A stretch of DNA of 64,000 nucleotides from Desulfovibrio subterraneus (GCF_013340285.1 NZ_BLVO01000013.1:1099574-1163573), one strand, 5' to 3'; counted from the first letter of the stretch, positions 42,909-50,610 are shown. The notes: generated by a model not told the origin, from the letters alone. A program made the numbers and translations.

Positions 42909-44117
42909 ATGATCACATCTATACGTTTAATAAACTGGAAGAGCTTTGCTGATGCCAAGCTCTATATTGACCCAATAACTACAATCATTGGTGTCAACGC
43001 AAGCGGAAAATCCAACATCCTTGATGCGCTAGAATTTCTACGGCGCACCTCAAGTGGCGTAAGTATAGACAGTGCTCTCTCCGGCTCTGGAGACGGAGGC
43101 CTCCCTCCTCTACGAGGGAATATTGGGTGGGCAGCTAGAAAAGGTCACAATATATTTGGCATCGAAGCAGAAATTGAAACAGACAATAATAACTTTATAT
43201 ATTCCATCTCAGTATACACGAAGGAAAAAGTTGTTAGAATTCACGAAGAAACACTGTATGACACAACAGCAAAAACAAATGTTTTTAAACTAAAATCAAT
43301 ATCAGGAAAAATAAAGCTTTTCATGCTTGGAGCTGAGCTTGGCGATGCAGATTTTGAAAATGAAAGCGCCCTCTCTACACTTCATAAAACAAAGGGCTTA
43401 CTCACCCCTAAAGAGTATATCAAATCCATTAATACTATACAGTCTCTGCTTTCTAGCATTTTCCCATTCAAACCAATGCATAACAGCATGCGTTCAATCG
43501 CCCCCATATCAGACCAATATAGGTATGACGGATCTAACATTGCTGGATTCATTGCAGGACATAAAAACAAAACGAATATTGAAAGACAGCTCTCGAAATA
43601 TGCAACGAAATTTCCTGAAGGAGATATAACAAAAGTTTGGACAGAATTTATTGGTATCAATAAAGAAAAAGCAGAATTATACTGCAACGAATCTTTTGGT
43701 AATACCACAAACACTGTAGATGCAAATAACATGTCTGATGGAACTCTTAGATTCCTTGCAATACTCGTCGCAATGCTAACTGCTCCAGAACACTCTTTAG
43801 TTGCAATAGAAGAAATTGATAACGGACTACATCCTTCAAGATCAGAATTATTAATAAATTCTCTAAAAGAAATTGGCTCCAAACGAAAAGTCGATGTAAT
43901 CATTATAACTCACAATCCAGCCTTGCTTAACTTTCTCGGACCTGAGGCCATCCCATTCATATCAGTTGTGCACAGAAAGCACAGCGGTGAAAGCACAATT
44001 ACACTCTTAGAAGATGTCGACCAGCTCCCCAAGCTTATGGCCTCCGGCCCAATAGGAACAATAGTAAGCCAAGGAAAGCTACAAAAAGCCCTTAGAAATC
44101 AGGAAGACGCACGATGA
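42909..44117 (+). CDS. ABC-type ATPase (AAA_21/OLD-like), likely defence effector partner
   Basis: 402 residues. Walker A GVNASGKSN (28-36), signature MSDGT (275-279), Walker B LVAIEEID (297-304), and an ITHN H-loop (333-336) define an SMC/OLD-type ATPase. No TOPRIM domain follows, so the nuclease would be the next gene, whose start overlaps the stop by four bases. It begins 16 bp after the CI stop, so it is expressed from the repressor promoter in the lysogen. Confidence 0.85.
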   Translation: MITSIRLINWKSFADAKLYIDPITTIIGVNASGKSNILDALEFLRRTSSGVSIDSALSGSGDGGLPPLRGNIGWAARKGHNIFGIEAEIETDNNNFIYSISVYTKEKVVRIHEETLYDTTAKTNVFKLKSISGKIKLFMLGAELGDADFENESALSTLHKTKGLLTPKEYIKSINTIQSLLSSIFPFKPMHNSMRSIAPISDQYRYDGSNIAGFIAGHKNKTNIERQLSKYATKFPEGDITKVWTEFIGINKEKAELYCNESFGNTTNTVDANNMSDGTLRFLAILVAMLTAPEHSLVAIEEIDNGLHPSRSELLINSLKEIGSKRKVDVIIITHNPALLNFLGPEAIPFISVVHRKHSGESTITLLEDVDQLPKLMASGPIGTIVSQGKLQKALRNQEDAR

Positions 44118-44614
44118 GTAAAGTGCTTATTATTGACACATGTATTCTTTGCGTCCTCTTAAAAGTCCCACACATGGAAACATGTGGAAGAAACGATGAT
44201 AAATGGGACTTTACCCGTGTAAACTCCATAATCGAATCCGAACTAGGCCAGAAAACAACACTTGTACTGCCCATAGCTACATTAATTGAATCTGGAAACC
44301 ATATAACAAACCACGGAAACTACACTCATGCATCCGAATTGATTGAAATTCTTAAAAAATCAATCAATGAAGAAACTCCATGGGCTGCGTTTAGTGATCA
44401 AAGCGCTTTATGGTCCGAGGAAGAACTTGATAAACTTGCTGCGGAATGGCCAGACAAATGCAAAAGCATTGGCCTCGGAGATATGACCATCACTGCCGTC
44501 GCAAATCACTACGCCAAGAGTGGTTACACCGTTGAATTACTAACTGCAGACTCAGGGCTTAAGGCTTACGAACCTCTCCCCCCCACATCCATCCCAAGAC
44601 GAAATCGCAAATAA
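44114..44614 (+). CDS. PIN-like nuclease, partner of the ATPase
   Basis: 166 residues from ATG 44114. The acidic tetrad expected for a PIN domain is present: Asp8 (IDTC), Glu59 (LIES), Asp123 (LGDMTI) and Asp146 (TADSG). PIN proteins cut single-stranded RNA. With the preceding ATPase it forms a two-gene unit, consistent with a toxin held or triggered by an ATPase sensor. It has low GC, as does its partner. Confidence 0.78.
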   Translation: MSKVLIIDTCILCVLLKVPHMETCGRNDDKWDFTRVNSIIESELGQKTTLVLPIATLIESGNHITNHGNYTHASELIEILKKSINEETPWAAFSDQSALWSEEELDKLAAEWPDKCKSIGLGDMTITAVANHYAKSGYTVELLTADSGLKAYEPLPPTSIPRRNRK

Positions 44615-44647
44615 GACTCCTTTCGACACGCATAGGAGGATTTTTTA

Positions 44648-44681
44648 TTGACCTTATTGCTTTCACGTGAAAACATGTTTT
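44648..44681 (+). promoter_or_regulatory. Early promoter region with operator palindromes
   Basis: TTGACC at 44648-44653, then TTCACGTGAA (44662-44671) and GAAAACATGTTTTC (44668-44681) overlapping the spacer and -10 region. The -10 is weak (AAACAT), but the position between the PIN gene and the early plus-strand operon fits a repressor-controlled promoter. Confidence 0.45.
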
Positions 44682-44990
44682 CACACAAAAGCGCTTCTAG
44701 CTGAAAACGGTTCACGGACCAAAGTAAGACCAATACAAGCAGCTACTGTGTACCCCGCCGGGCGGCAGGGAGGCACCGAACGGAGACTAGTAGGAACGCC
44801 GCGAACGAGGCCCATTAAAGCGGGAGGGATGAAAGCCATAAGGAACCATCGCGGTTTGCAGCGCTGGCCCGTGACAGCAAGGACGCCTCCTCAGTCACAA
44901 CCAGACGCATGCCAGGACAAGCACCCTACGCCACACAAGCGGGCACGGGACCGCCCTGCAAGCCGCGAACAACCGCAGAAGGTGGGGCGC
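44682..44990 (+). other. Leader region without a supportable gene
   Basis: About 310 bp between the early promoter and the first small ORF. It is rich in short inverted repeats (CCGCCGGGCGG, and GTGAC...GTCAC around 44871-44898). Possible frames have poor ribosome sites. It could be a structured 5' leader or small RNA. Confidence 0.4.
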
Positions 44991-45116
44991 ATGCAACGGC
45001 TAATCTCTTTTCATACTCTGCGAAACACTGCTCTCCGCTTTCTCTGCGGCGGCCTGTTCATTGTCCTGCTTCTTGCGCTCTCCGCCTTGGGGCAGATCAT
45101 GACAGGAACCATGTAA
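44991..45116 (+). CDS. Short membrane peptide
   Basis: 41 residues from ATG 44991 (GGTGGGG site): a basic start followed by one hydrophobic helix (FLCGGLFIVLLLALSALGQ). A longer frame from 44829 or 44667 is open but compositionally unlike the neighbours. Its place at the head of the early operon fits a small membrane protein; function unknown. Confidence 0.4.
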   Translation: MQRLISFHTLRNTALRFLCGGLFIVLLLALSALGQIMTGTM

Positions 45117-45133
45117 CAAACGGAGAAACCACC

Positions 45134-45538
45134 ATGCCCACAGACGACGGCCTTGTTTCCCTGGCCAACCTGAAAGGCGGTGCCGTGATTGAAGCGGCCG
45201 ACTACGCCCTACAGGAAGTATTTGAAAACATCCTGGACCCGAACACGGAAGCCACGCAAACGCGCGAGGTAACCGTGAAGCTGGTCTTCAAACCCGGCAA
45301 GGACCGTAGCACCAGCGCCATACTGGTTAAGGTGGATCGCAAGCTTGCCGCCCAGGCACCTTTCGACGCGACCATTGCTATCGGCAAGGGCTTGGAAGGC
45401 AAGGCCATTGGCAGCGAATACGGCGCTATTGATCCTAGCCAGCACATCTTGCCCGAAACCGTCGAAGACCCTGCCAAGGCATTTGCCGGTTCCAAGAACG
45501 TTACCCCCTTCAAGGCTGCCGCTGGCGGCGCACACTAA
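45134..45538 (+). CDS. Phage 'replication terminator'-type protein
   Basis: 134 residues from ATG 45134. Segments LANLKGGAVIEAADYALQEV, ENILDPNTEA and REVTVKLVFKP match a small phage family annotated as replication terminator protein, although that activity is not established. It precedes a DUF2303 gene by 27 bp in the early operon. Confidence 0.65.
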   Translation: MPTDDGLVSLANLKGGAVIEAADYALQEVFENILDPNTEATQTREVTVKLVFKPGKDRSTSAILVKVDRKLAAQAPFDATIAIGKGLEGKAIGSEYGAIDPSQHILPETVEDPAKAFAGSKNVTPFKAAAGGAH

Positions 45539-45565
45539 CCACCAACCCAAAGGATACGGCACATC

Positions 45566-46327
45566 ATGCCTAGCGTAGACCTGAACGAATCCATTGAAAC
45601 ACTGGTAAGGCTTGGCGGCGACCTGAAACAGGCAGAAGTGGACCGCCGCACGCAGTTTGTTGTCCATGAACACAACGGCCGCCCCTACTACAAGGGCGAG
45701 TTCCGCCCCATGCTTGAGCCGGAAGCGGAACCGCTTCACGTGAACACCCTTACCGCCCTGGCCGACTACCTGAACGACAACCCGGACGAACTGGACCTCT
45801 CCAAGCTTCTCGTCCACGTAAACAGCGCTACGGACGTGGTTATCCGTTCCGTACCCACCGGACCGCACAAGCAGCGCCCTGTGTTCATGCGTGCCGGTGC
45901 CCTGATCCCGGATCATATGTTCGATACCTACGTCAGCCCCGACAAGTTCGTTCCTTACCTGCAAAGCTGTTTTGCAGCAGGCGAAGACCTGGAAACGGTT
46001 ATTGCCGTATGCGGCAACGTGACTGCCGCGGCAGAAGTGCGCCAGCAGGACGACGGCATGACGCAGACCGTCACCGCCCGCATGGGGGTACAGCGCCGCA
46101 CTGACATTGAAGTGCCGAATCCGGTAGTGCTCTACCCGTTCTCTTCCTTCGTCGAGATCATGCAGCCCGCCCGCAAGTTCGTGCTCCGCTTCAAGGGTGA
46201 CACCGACAAGGGCACCCTTTGCGCGCTCATCCCCGCCGACGGTGGCGCATGGCAGATCGCTGCAATCGAATCCATCAGCACCTGGCTCCGTGAAAAACTC
46301 CCCGAGGGCGTGCGCGTAATCGCATAG
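45566..46327 (+). CDS. DUF2303 (YfdQ-like) phage protein
   Basis: 253 residues, resembling prophage YfdQ/DUF2303 proteins: LVRLGGDLKQAEVDRRTQFVVHE, TALADYLNDNPDELD, a central PVFMRAGALIPDHMFDTYVS, and the C-terminal PARKFVLRFKGD. Unknown function, common in early operons of phages. Confidence 0.72.
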   Translation: MPSVDLNESIETLVRLGGDLKQAEVDRRTQFVVHEHNGRPYYKGEFRPMLEPEAEPLHVNTLTALADYLNDNPDELDLSKLLVHVNSATDVVIRSVPTGPHKQRPVFMRAGALIPDHMFDTYVSPDKFVPYLQSCFAAGEDLETVIAVCGNVTAAAEVRQQDDGMTQTVTARMGVQRRTDIEVPNPVVLYPFSSFVEIMQPARKFVLRFKGDTDKGTLCALIPADGGAWQIAAIESISTWLREKLPEGVRVIA

Positions 46328-46389
46328 CGCCGCCTTACTCCACACAACGCCGGGGGCGGCCCATAGCCCCCGGCACACCACACAAAGCC

Positions 46390-46569
46390 ATGAAGAAAGA
46401 ATACACCGTAGAAGTTGCATTGCGGGTCCTGGTGCCCGTGAAGGCCGAAGACGCGCACACTGCGCAGATCATCGCCAAAGATCGCGCAGAAATGGGCGCG
46501 GCCTTCGGCGGTAACCTGCACGTCTTGGAAGTGCAGACCGGAAACCTGGAAGAGAAAAGGGAGGCGTAG
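46390..46569 (+). CDS. Small hypothetical protein
   Basis: 59 residues from ATG 46390 (MKKEYTVEVALRVLVPVKAED...), a beta-alpha-beta pattern with no Cys. A GCCGGGGGC hairpin lies just upstream (46350-46375). It precedes the next start by two bases, indicating an operon. No family recognised. Confidence 0.6.
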   Translation: MKKEYTVEVALRVLVPVKAEDAHTAQIIAKDRAEMGAAFGGNLHVLEVQTGNLEEKREA

Positions 46570-46571
46570 CC

Positions 46572-46856
46572 GTGCCAATCAGCGTTCAGCTCGAAATTTC
46601 CGACAACAACGAATGCGTCGATGCCCCATACTGGTTGATAATCGACCCCATGCAAATGATGAAACCCGCCCCACGCTCTGTCGCCCAAATGATAACCGGA
46701 CCGTTTTTCAGTCGCGAATCGGCAGAGAAGCACCTTGCGGCAAGGCACTATGAATTCTCCGACAAGGCTGTTGTCTGGTGTGCGTCTGGCTATTGGTCGC
46801 ACCAGTACAAGGAAGCATGGCGAACAGGTTGTAAAACTGCGGTAGGCGGCGAGTGA
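46572..46856 (+). CDS. Hypothetical early protein
   Basis: 94 residues from GTG 46572 (GGGAGG site overlapping the previous gene's end). It has an N-terminal beta-rich part and a segment with TGPFFSRESAEKHLAARHYEFSD. No family recognised; position suggests early phage function. Confidence 0.6.
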   Translation: MPISVQLEISDNNECVDAPYWLIIDPMQMMKPAPRSVAQMITGPFFSRESAEKHLAARHYEFSDKAVVWCASGYWSHQYKEAWRTGCKTAVGGE

Positions 46857-47242
46857 TGGTTCAACGATACAAATTCCTTCCAGAAGCGGAAGAAGCGATC
46901 CGCGCCTGCTGGTGCGCCATGGCACTAAGCTCTGAGGGCGAATACGTCATGCACTCCGACTACGCCGCCCTCCTATCTCACGCCAAACATCTTGAGACGC
47001 GTCTAAACATGGCCACATCATTTTGTGTAGGCCTGATACGCGAAAGGGAAGTGAACATAGAAGCCCGTGGGGAAGGAAAATGGTGTGTTTACAGAGGCGG
47101 CTATGTTTTGACTCGCAAAGGGAAATGGGAATATGAGCCGTTGCCATCATCTCGCACTCAGAGTTTCTACGATAATACTCGCTTCACGCTGGAAGAAGCA
47201 TTTGAACGGGCCAACGCTGTAATAAAAGAATTCAGGAAATAG
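46856..47242 (+). CDS. Hypothetical early protein
   Basis: 128 residues; ATG 46856 overlaps the previous stop (TGATG). A mixed helical protein with CRAG-free sequence, a Trp/Tyr-rich middle (KWCVYRGGYVLTRKGKWEYEP), and a helical end. No family recognised. Confidence 0.6.
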   Translation: MVQRYKFLPEAEEAIRACWCAMALSSEGEYVMHSDYAALLSHAKHLETRLNMATSFCVGLIREREVNIEARGEGKWCVYRGGYVLTRKGKWEYEPLPSSRTQSFYDNTRFTLEEAFERANAVIKEFRK

Positions 47243-47244
47243 CC

Positions 47245-47553
47245 ATGAACGCGAAGCCGCTCTTTCTGCCCCTCATGCGCCGATACTTTGAAGCCTTCGT
47301 GCGCGGCGAAAAGCACACCGAGTTTCGCCAGGTATCGAAGCGGTGGAACCTGGACAAAGTAACCGTTGGCCGCCCTGTTACCCTATCCAGCGGTTACGGC
47401 AGCCACAGCCGCCTACAGGGTGTTGTAGAGTCCGTAAAAGTGGCCCATTCAAGCACCCTGCCGGAAGAAGATCGGACGGCGGTTCTAGAGTGCTACGGGG
47501 GCGACGTAGAATTGATTTGTATAGGTATCAAAATAGACCGACAGGAGGCGTAA
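47245..47553 (+). CDS. ASCH-domain-like protein
   Basis: 102 residues with the ASCH/PUA-like pattern LFLPLMRRYFEAFVRGEKHTEFR ... GRPVTLSSGYGS ... GVVESVKV. ASCH domains bind RNA or modified nucleotides. Two bases separate it from the previous gene; it ends five bases before the AlpA-like gene. Confidence 0.7.
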   Translation: MNAKPLFLPLMRRYFEAFVRGEKHTEFRQVSKRWNLDKVTVGRPVTLSSGYGSHSRLQGVVESVKVAHSSTLPEEDRTAVLECYGGDVELICIGIKIDRQEA

Positions 47554-47555
47554 CC

Positions 47556-47783
47556 ATGCAGACCCAACCCGCAACCACTACAGCAAGCCAGAACGGTACA
47601 CAGGATCGCCTCTTGAGACTTCCCGAGGTCTTGAGTAAGGTTCCTTTCAGCCGGGCGACCCTCTACCGCCGCATTGAAAACGGCGAGTTCCCCGCCCCCA
47701 AAAAAGACGGCCACATATCCTTCTGGCACCTTTCGGCCATAAACGCCTGGATTGAAGCCAAGAAAAACGGGCTTGACAACTAA
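47556..47783 (+). CDS. AlpA-family phage regulatory protein
   Basis: 75 residues from ATG 47556 (ACAGGAGG site). The MerR-like AlpA motif is RLLRLPEVLSKVPFSRATLYRRIENGEFP followed by FWHLSAINAWIEA. AlpA proteins can activate prophage integrase or excision genes. Last gene of the early operon. Confidence 0.85.
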   Translation: MQTQPATTTASQNGTQDRLLRLPEVLSKVPFSRATLYRRIENGEFPAPKKDGHISFWHLSAINAWIEAKKNGLDN

Positions 47784-47813
47784 CCCCAGCATCACACCAA
47801 AGCCTTCTTCAAT

Positions 47814-47844
47814 AGCCTCCACCGTTTCGGTAGAGGCTTTTTTT
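47814..47844 (+). terminator. Terminator of the early plus-strand operon
   Basis: AGCCTCCACC / GGTAGAGGCT hairpin with one mismatch, followed by TTTTTTT. Confidence 0.85.
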
Positions 47845-47923
47845 GCTACTCTGCACAACTTGACGCAGCAGACATAAAAAGACAATAAGCACATATATTT
47901 TCGACCACACCAAGGCGGACAAC

Positions 47924-48562
47924 ATGAACACCAGTCAAAAAATAGCACTTTTTGCTGTTATTGTTACGATCATCGGCATCACCATCGCAGAAACTAGCAA
48001 GTATTGCGATAGAGCCAACGAAAGCTACATTGCAAGCCTTAAGCATGACATTGATATGTACGAAAAATTTGAAAAGTTTAACATTCCGAAGACACTAAAC
48101 ACCCTAAACACAACCCTTACAGAACTAGAGAAAAATGCAAAAAATATAAATGACTATACAGATACAATAAACAAGAACAAAGAATTGGAAATTAAAAACA
48201 AAACCTTATCATCTGATATTGAGAAGTTTAAACAAGAAAATATAGAGTTAAATAAAAAAATTGAAGCACTAGAAGAAAAATACAACAGACTGATGTCTGA
48301 AAATGAAAACTTCACCCTCAAAAACAACCAGTCAAGAACACTTTTGGGCGGAGAAATAGCTGTGGGACTATCAAGAGCATCTCAAGCACTTGAAATTGCT
48401 ACCGTGACAATAAACAACAAAACCCATGAGCTACGCGCTGGGCAATCCGTTTCATTAGAACTCTCTGGAAAACGCTGCACGACTGTCCTCAAGGGGATTG
48501 GATATGACAGTGCTGGCTTTGAATTCTTCTGCAAACCAATCCCCCCAAAATCTCACCAGTAA
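47924..48562 (+). CDS. Membrane-anchored coiled-coil protein at attR
   Basis: 212 residues. One N-terminal helix (KIALFAVIVTIIGITIAET) is followed by a long Lys/Glu/Asn-rich coiled coil (residues 40-145) and a small C-terminal beta-rich domain. AT-rich cargo, transcribed alone after the operon terminator. A single-anchor coiled-coil protein could modify the cell surface or exclude phages; nothing confirms this. Confidence 0.65.
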   Translation: MNTSQKIALFAVIVTIIGITIAETSKYCDRANESYIASLKHDIDMYEKFEKFNIPKTLNTLNTTLTELEKNAKNINDYTDTINKNKELEIKNKTLSSDIEKFKQENIELNKKIEALEEKYNRLMSENENFTLKNNQSRTLLGGEIAVGLSRASQALEIATVTINNKTHELRAGQSVSLELSGKRCTTVLKGIGYDSAGFEFFCKPIPPKSHQ

Positions 48563-48566
48563 AACC

Positions 48567-48590
48567 GGGGGTACATATGGGGGTACATTT
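48567..48590. repeat. Integrase arm-type site candidates, right end
   Basis: Two direct copies of GGGGGTACAT (48567-48576 and 48579-48588) separated by two bases, in the same orientation as the left-end pair. Confidence 0.6.
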
Positions 48591-48648
48591 CCAGATGTTC
48601 AAAAAAATATTCATTTAAATAAGTCGATTATGCGTCAAATGTGGTGGA

Positions 48649-48721
48649 CGCCGCCTCCACCATTCAAGGAATTTATAGGGTTTCACGCCGTCTCACCAGA
48701 CCGTGAAACCCTTTCCTTTTG
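48649..48721. repeat. attR: 73-bp direct repeat
   Basis: Identical to 9706-9778. The copy carries the last 14 bases of the tmRNA sequence and its terminator. Phage sequence ends at this point. Confidence 0.93.
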
Positions 48722-48796
48722 TACTGCCGCGCAAGCAATCGCCTACGCCCCCGCTGCCCCAAAACGGCCAGGGCCAATACACCCGCAGCTGTTCAA

Positions 48797-48830
48797 TAAA
48801 AAAGGGAGGAACAACCGTTCCTCCCTTCAT
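48797..48830 (-). terminator. Terminator of the META lipoprotein gene
   Basis: Minus strand: GGGAGGAAC / GTTCCTCCC stem followed by TTTTTTA. It lies 17 bp beyond the stop. Confidence 0.8.
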
Positions 48831-48846
48831 AATCATCGAAGCCTGA

Positions 48847-49314
48847 TTACTTTGCAGCTTCTGCCGGCAGTTCGCGAAAGACCATAGTGCCGCTGTCATA
48901 AGGCAACATCAGGTAGAGTTTGCCGTTTTCAACATAAAACGACTGCGCCCGGTGCAAATCGCGCATGTACACCATATCCTGCGTGTCAGGAGGGCAGGCC
49001 ATACGGGTTGAGAACATGTTACCGAACGTAATCTTCCCTTCTTCAAGGACATACACGCCGCCACCACGGTTGCAATCAAAGCGCATCTGCGCCCTGCTCT
49101 CGTCCGTAAGCAGCATGGTGTAGCGTTCGGAATCAGCTGCCACGATGGTTTCGACGGGTGTTATGGTAGATTCCCACCCCCAAACCTTCCCCACAACCTC
49201 TTCCGGAGCAGCCTCGCGGCCATCCTTTTGCTTTGAGAAATACGAGCCACACGCCGTAAGCATGAATATGCTCAGGGCAACACAGAGCAACGTCAGTACA
49301 CGATTCCACTTCAT
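48847..49314 (-). CDS. META-domain lipoprotein
   Basis: 155 residues from ATG 49314 (AGGAGAAG site). A lipobox (FMLTAC, Cys22) predicts an outer-membrane or periplasmic lipoprotein. The mature part fits the META/HslJ fold (WGWESTITP ... MLLTDESRAQMRFDCNRGGGVYVLEEGKITFG). HslJ-like proteins relate to envelope stress. It is the first gene right of the prophage. Confidence 0.75.
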   Translation of the reverse strand: MKWNRVLTLLCVALSIFMLTACGSYFSKQKDGREAAPEEVVGKVWGWESTITPVETIVAADSERYTMLLTDESRAQMRFDCNRGGGVYVLEEGKITFGNMFSTRMACPPDTQDMVYMRDLHRAQSFYVENGKLYLMLPYDSGTMVFRELPAEAAK

Positions 49315-49649
49315 ATTCTTCTCCTGATAGTCACATTCAGGATTTGGCTCACCACCGGACACGTTGCATCCGGCAATCATCACACACCTGCGGGATGAGA
49401 GCGGCAAAGCGGAGAGCAAGCAATATGGCGCTGTCCTTTTCCGCTTTCTTCTCACAATCTCATGCGCAGCACGCCGCGCCTGCACAAGCTCTGGCACAAC
49501 AGCCCACGTGCAAAAACGAACAGTATCAAGCCAAACCCAATTTACTTCTCCTTGTTCAGCTTCAAAGCGAGCCGAACTGACAGAAATGAGTTTGAACCAT
49601 ACATCAAATCCGCCCCACAGGCACCAACGTTTGTTTTAAAAGATGTAAA
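49315..49649. other. No supported gene
   Basis: Intergenic stretch with short open frames on both strands but no ribosome site, motif or promoter that I can support. It separates the META gene from the receiver relic. Confidence 0.5.
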
Positions 49650-49829
49650 TCACCATCCCGCATTCATGGGCAGCGCCTCTTCAAGGCGCGCCCCAGCACT
49701 GCAGCGGGGATTCAAAACAGCTCTCCCGTCAACAGCCTGATCCACAGCATATCGCAAATCCTCAAGAAAGGAGATCTGCGTTTCCCGCAACAGCGGCTCA
49801 TCATCAATAACTATGAGCAAAACCCCATC
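49650..49829 (-). pseudogene. N-terminal half of a response-regulator receiver domain, inverted
   Basis: The minus strand reads GVLLIVIDDEPLLRETQ, then FLEDLRYAVDQAVDGRAVLN, the first beta strand, acidic pair, and second helix of a receiver domain, ending at TGA 49650-49652. A stop sits just before the first residue (49830-49832), so no start is present. Together with the following plus-strand feature it makes up one inverted gene fragment. Confidence 0.55.
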
Positions 49830-49844
49830 TCACACACTCCACAA

Positions 49845-50003
49845 ATCGGATATGTCCGGGTCATCCTCTCTTCCGGCTTCTCCAGAGAAAACGCTCTCGA
49901 AGAAATGCGCAAGGAAGGCGTATGCACTTTCATTGAAAAGCCATACCAGATAGACACGCTCACCAAAGCCCTTGATAAGGTCATTGATCCCGGTACCACC
50001 TGA
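49845..50003 (+). pseudogene. C-terminal half of a response-regulator receiver domain
   Basis: The plus strand reads IGYVRVILSSGFSREN, then MRKEGVCTFIEKPYQI, the last part of a receiver domain including the conserved Lys-Pro, and stops at TGA 50001-50003. It has no start. The two receiver halves face away from each other. Confidence 0.6.
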
Positions 50004-50010
50004 CGACCAC

Positions 50011-50047
50011 GAAAACAAAACAGCCTGCACCGGAACCGATGCAGGCT
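50011..50047 (-). terminator. Terminator of pyrR
   Basis: Minus strand: AGCCTGCA / TGCAGGCT stem with a ten-base loop, then GTTTTGTTTT. Confidence 0.8.
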
Positions 50048-50070
50048 GAAATATCCATGACTATGTTAAG

Positions 50071-50610
50071 CTATCCCTTTGCGCGAAGCAGGACCTCATC
50101 CTTACCGTCACGCTCCTTGATAAGCACATCCACACGCTCGTTACGGGCCGTGTTCATGGTCTTACCCACATAGTCGGCGTGTATTGGCAGTTCCCGGTGC
50201 CCGCGATCCACAAGCACCAGCAGTTCAACGCACTTGGGTCTGCCGAAATCAAGAATTCCCTCAAGGGCAGCCCGAATGGTGCGCCCCGTGAAAAGAACGT
50301 CATCAACCAGCAGAATAATCTTGCCGTCAATATCACCGGGCAATTCTGTCCTGTTGATCATGGGCTGCGACTCAAGGCTGGTCCAGTCGTCGCGGTACAG
50401 GTTTATATCCAGAGCGCCGAGCGGCACATCACATTTGAGCCTTTCCGAGAGAATGGCACGCAGGCGGGCGGCAAGGTCAACGCCGCGTCGCTGGATTCCA
50501 ACGAGGCAAAGATCGACGCACTCTCCATGACGTTCCAACACCTGATAGGCCAGCCGCTCCAGTGTGCGGCGCATTTCCTCTTCCGACAGAATCATCACAT
50601 CATCAGACAT
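50071..50610 (-). CDS. pyrR: Bifunctional pyr operon regulator/uracil phosphoribosyltransferase PyrR
   Basis: 179 residues from ATG 50610 (TTGGAGCACC). The PRPP-binding loop ILLVDDVLFTGRTIRAAL (around residues 95-112) and the N-terminal MILSEEEMRRTLERLAYQVLER and VGIQRRGVDLAARL match PyrR, which binds pyr leader RNA or acts as uracil phosphoribosyltransferase. Monocistronic here, without pyr genes. Confidence 0.92.
   Translation of the reverse strand: MSDDVMILSEEEMRRTLERLAYQVLERHGECVDLCLVGIQRRGVDLAARLRAILSERLKCDVPLGALDINLYRDDWTSLESQPMINRTELPGDIDGKIILLVDDVLFTGRTIRAALEGILDFGRPKCVELLVLVDRGHRELPIHADYVGKTMNTARNERVDVLIKERDGKDEVLLRAKG

Larger units (their letters stand above)
9706..48721. mobile_element. 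Temperate prophage in ssrA, lambda-like head and P2-like contractile tail
   Basis: Bounded by the 73-bp repeats. Contents in order: integrase, accessory genes, P2-like tail, lambda/HK97-like head and packaging, Mor-like activator, lysis genes, Ogr-like activator, excisionase-like gene, second recombinase, cargo, replication genes, CI/Cro switch, ATPase-PIN pair, early operon and AlpA-like gene. No structural gene looks truncated, so the element may be inducible. AT-rich islands at 13.1-14.1, 36.0-37.5 and 47.9-48.5 kb mark cargo. Confidence 0.95.

Noticed and set aside
45209-46420. Long minus-strand open frame (403 codons) opposite the early operon
   Set aside because: It runs antisense through well-supported genes with ribosome sites and known families (45134-46327), and its sequence has no recognisable family.
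48498-48887. Plus-strand ORF of 129 codons crossing attR
   Set aside because: It spans the recombination junction and overlaps the preceding gene in another frame, with no ribosome site or family.
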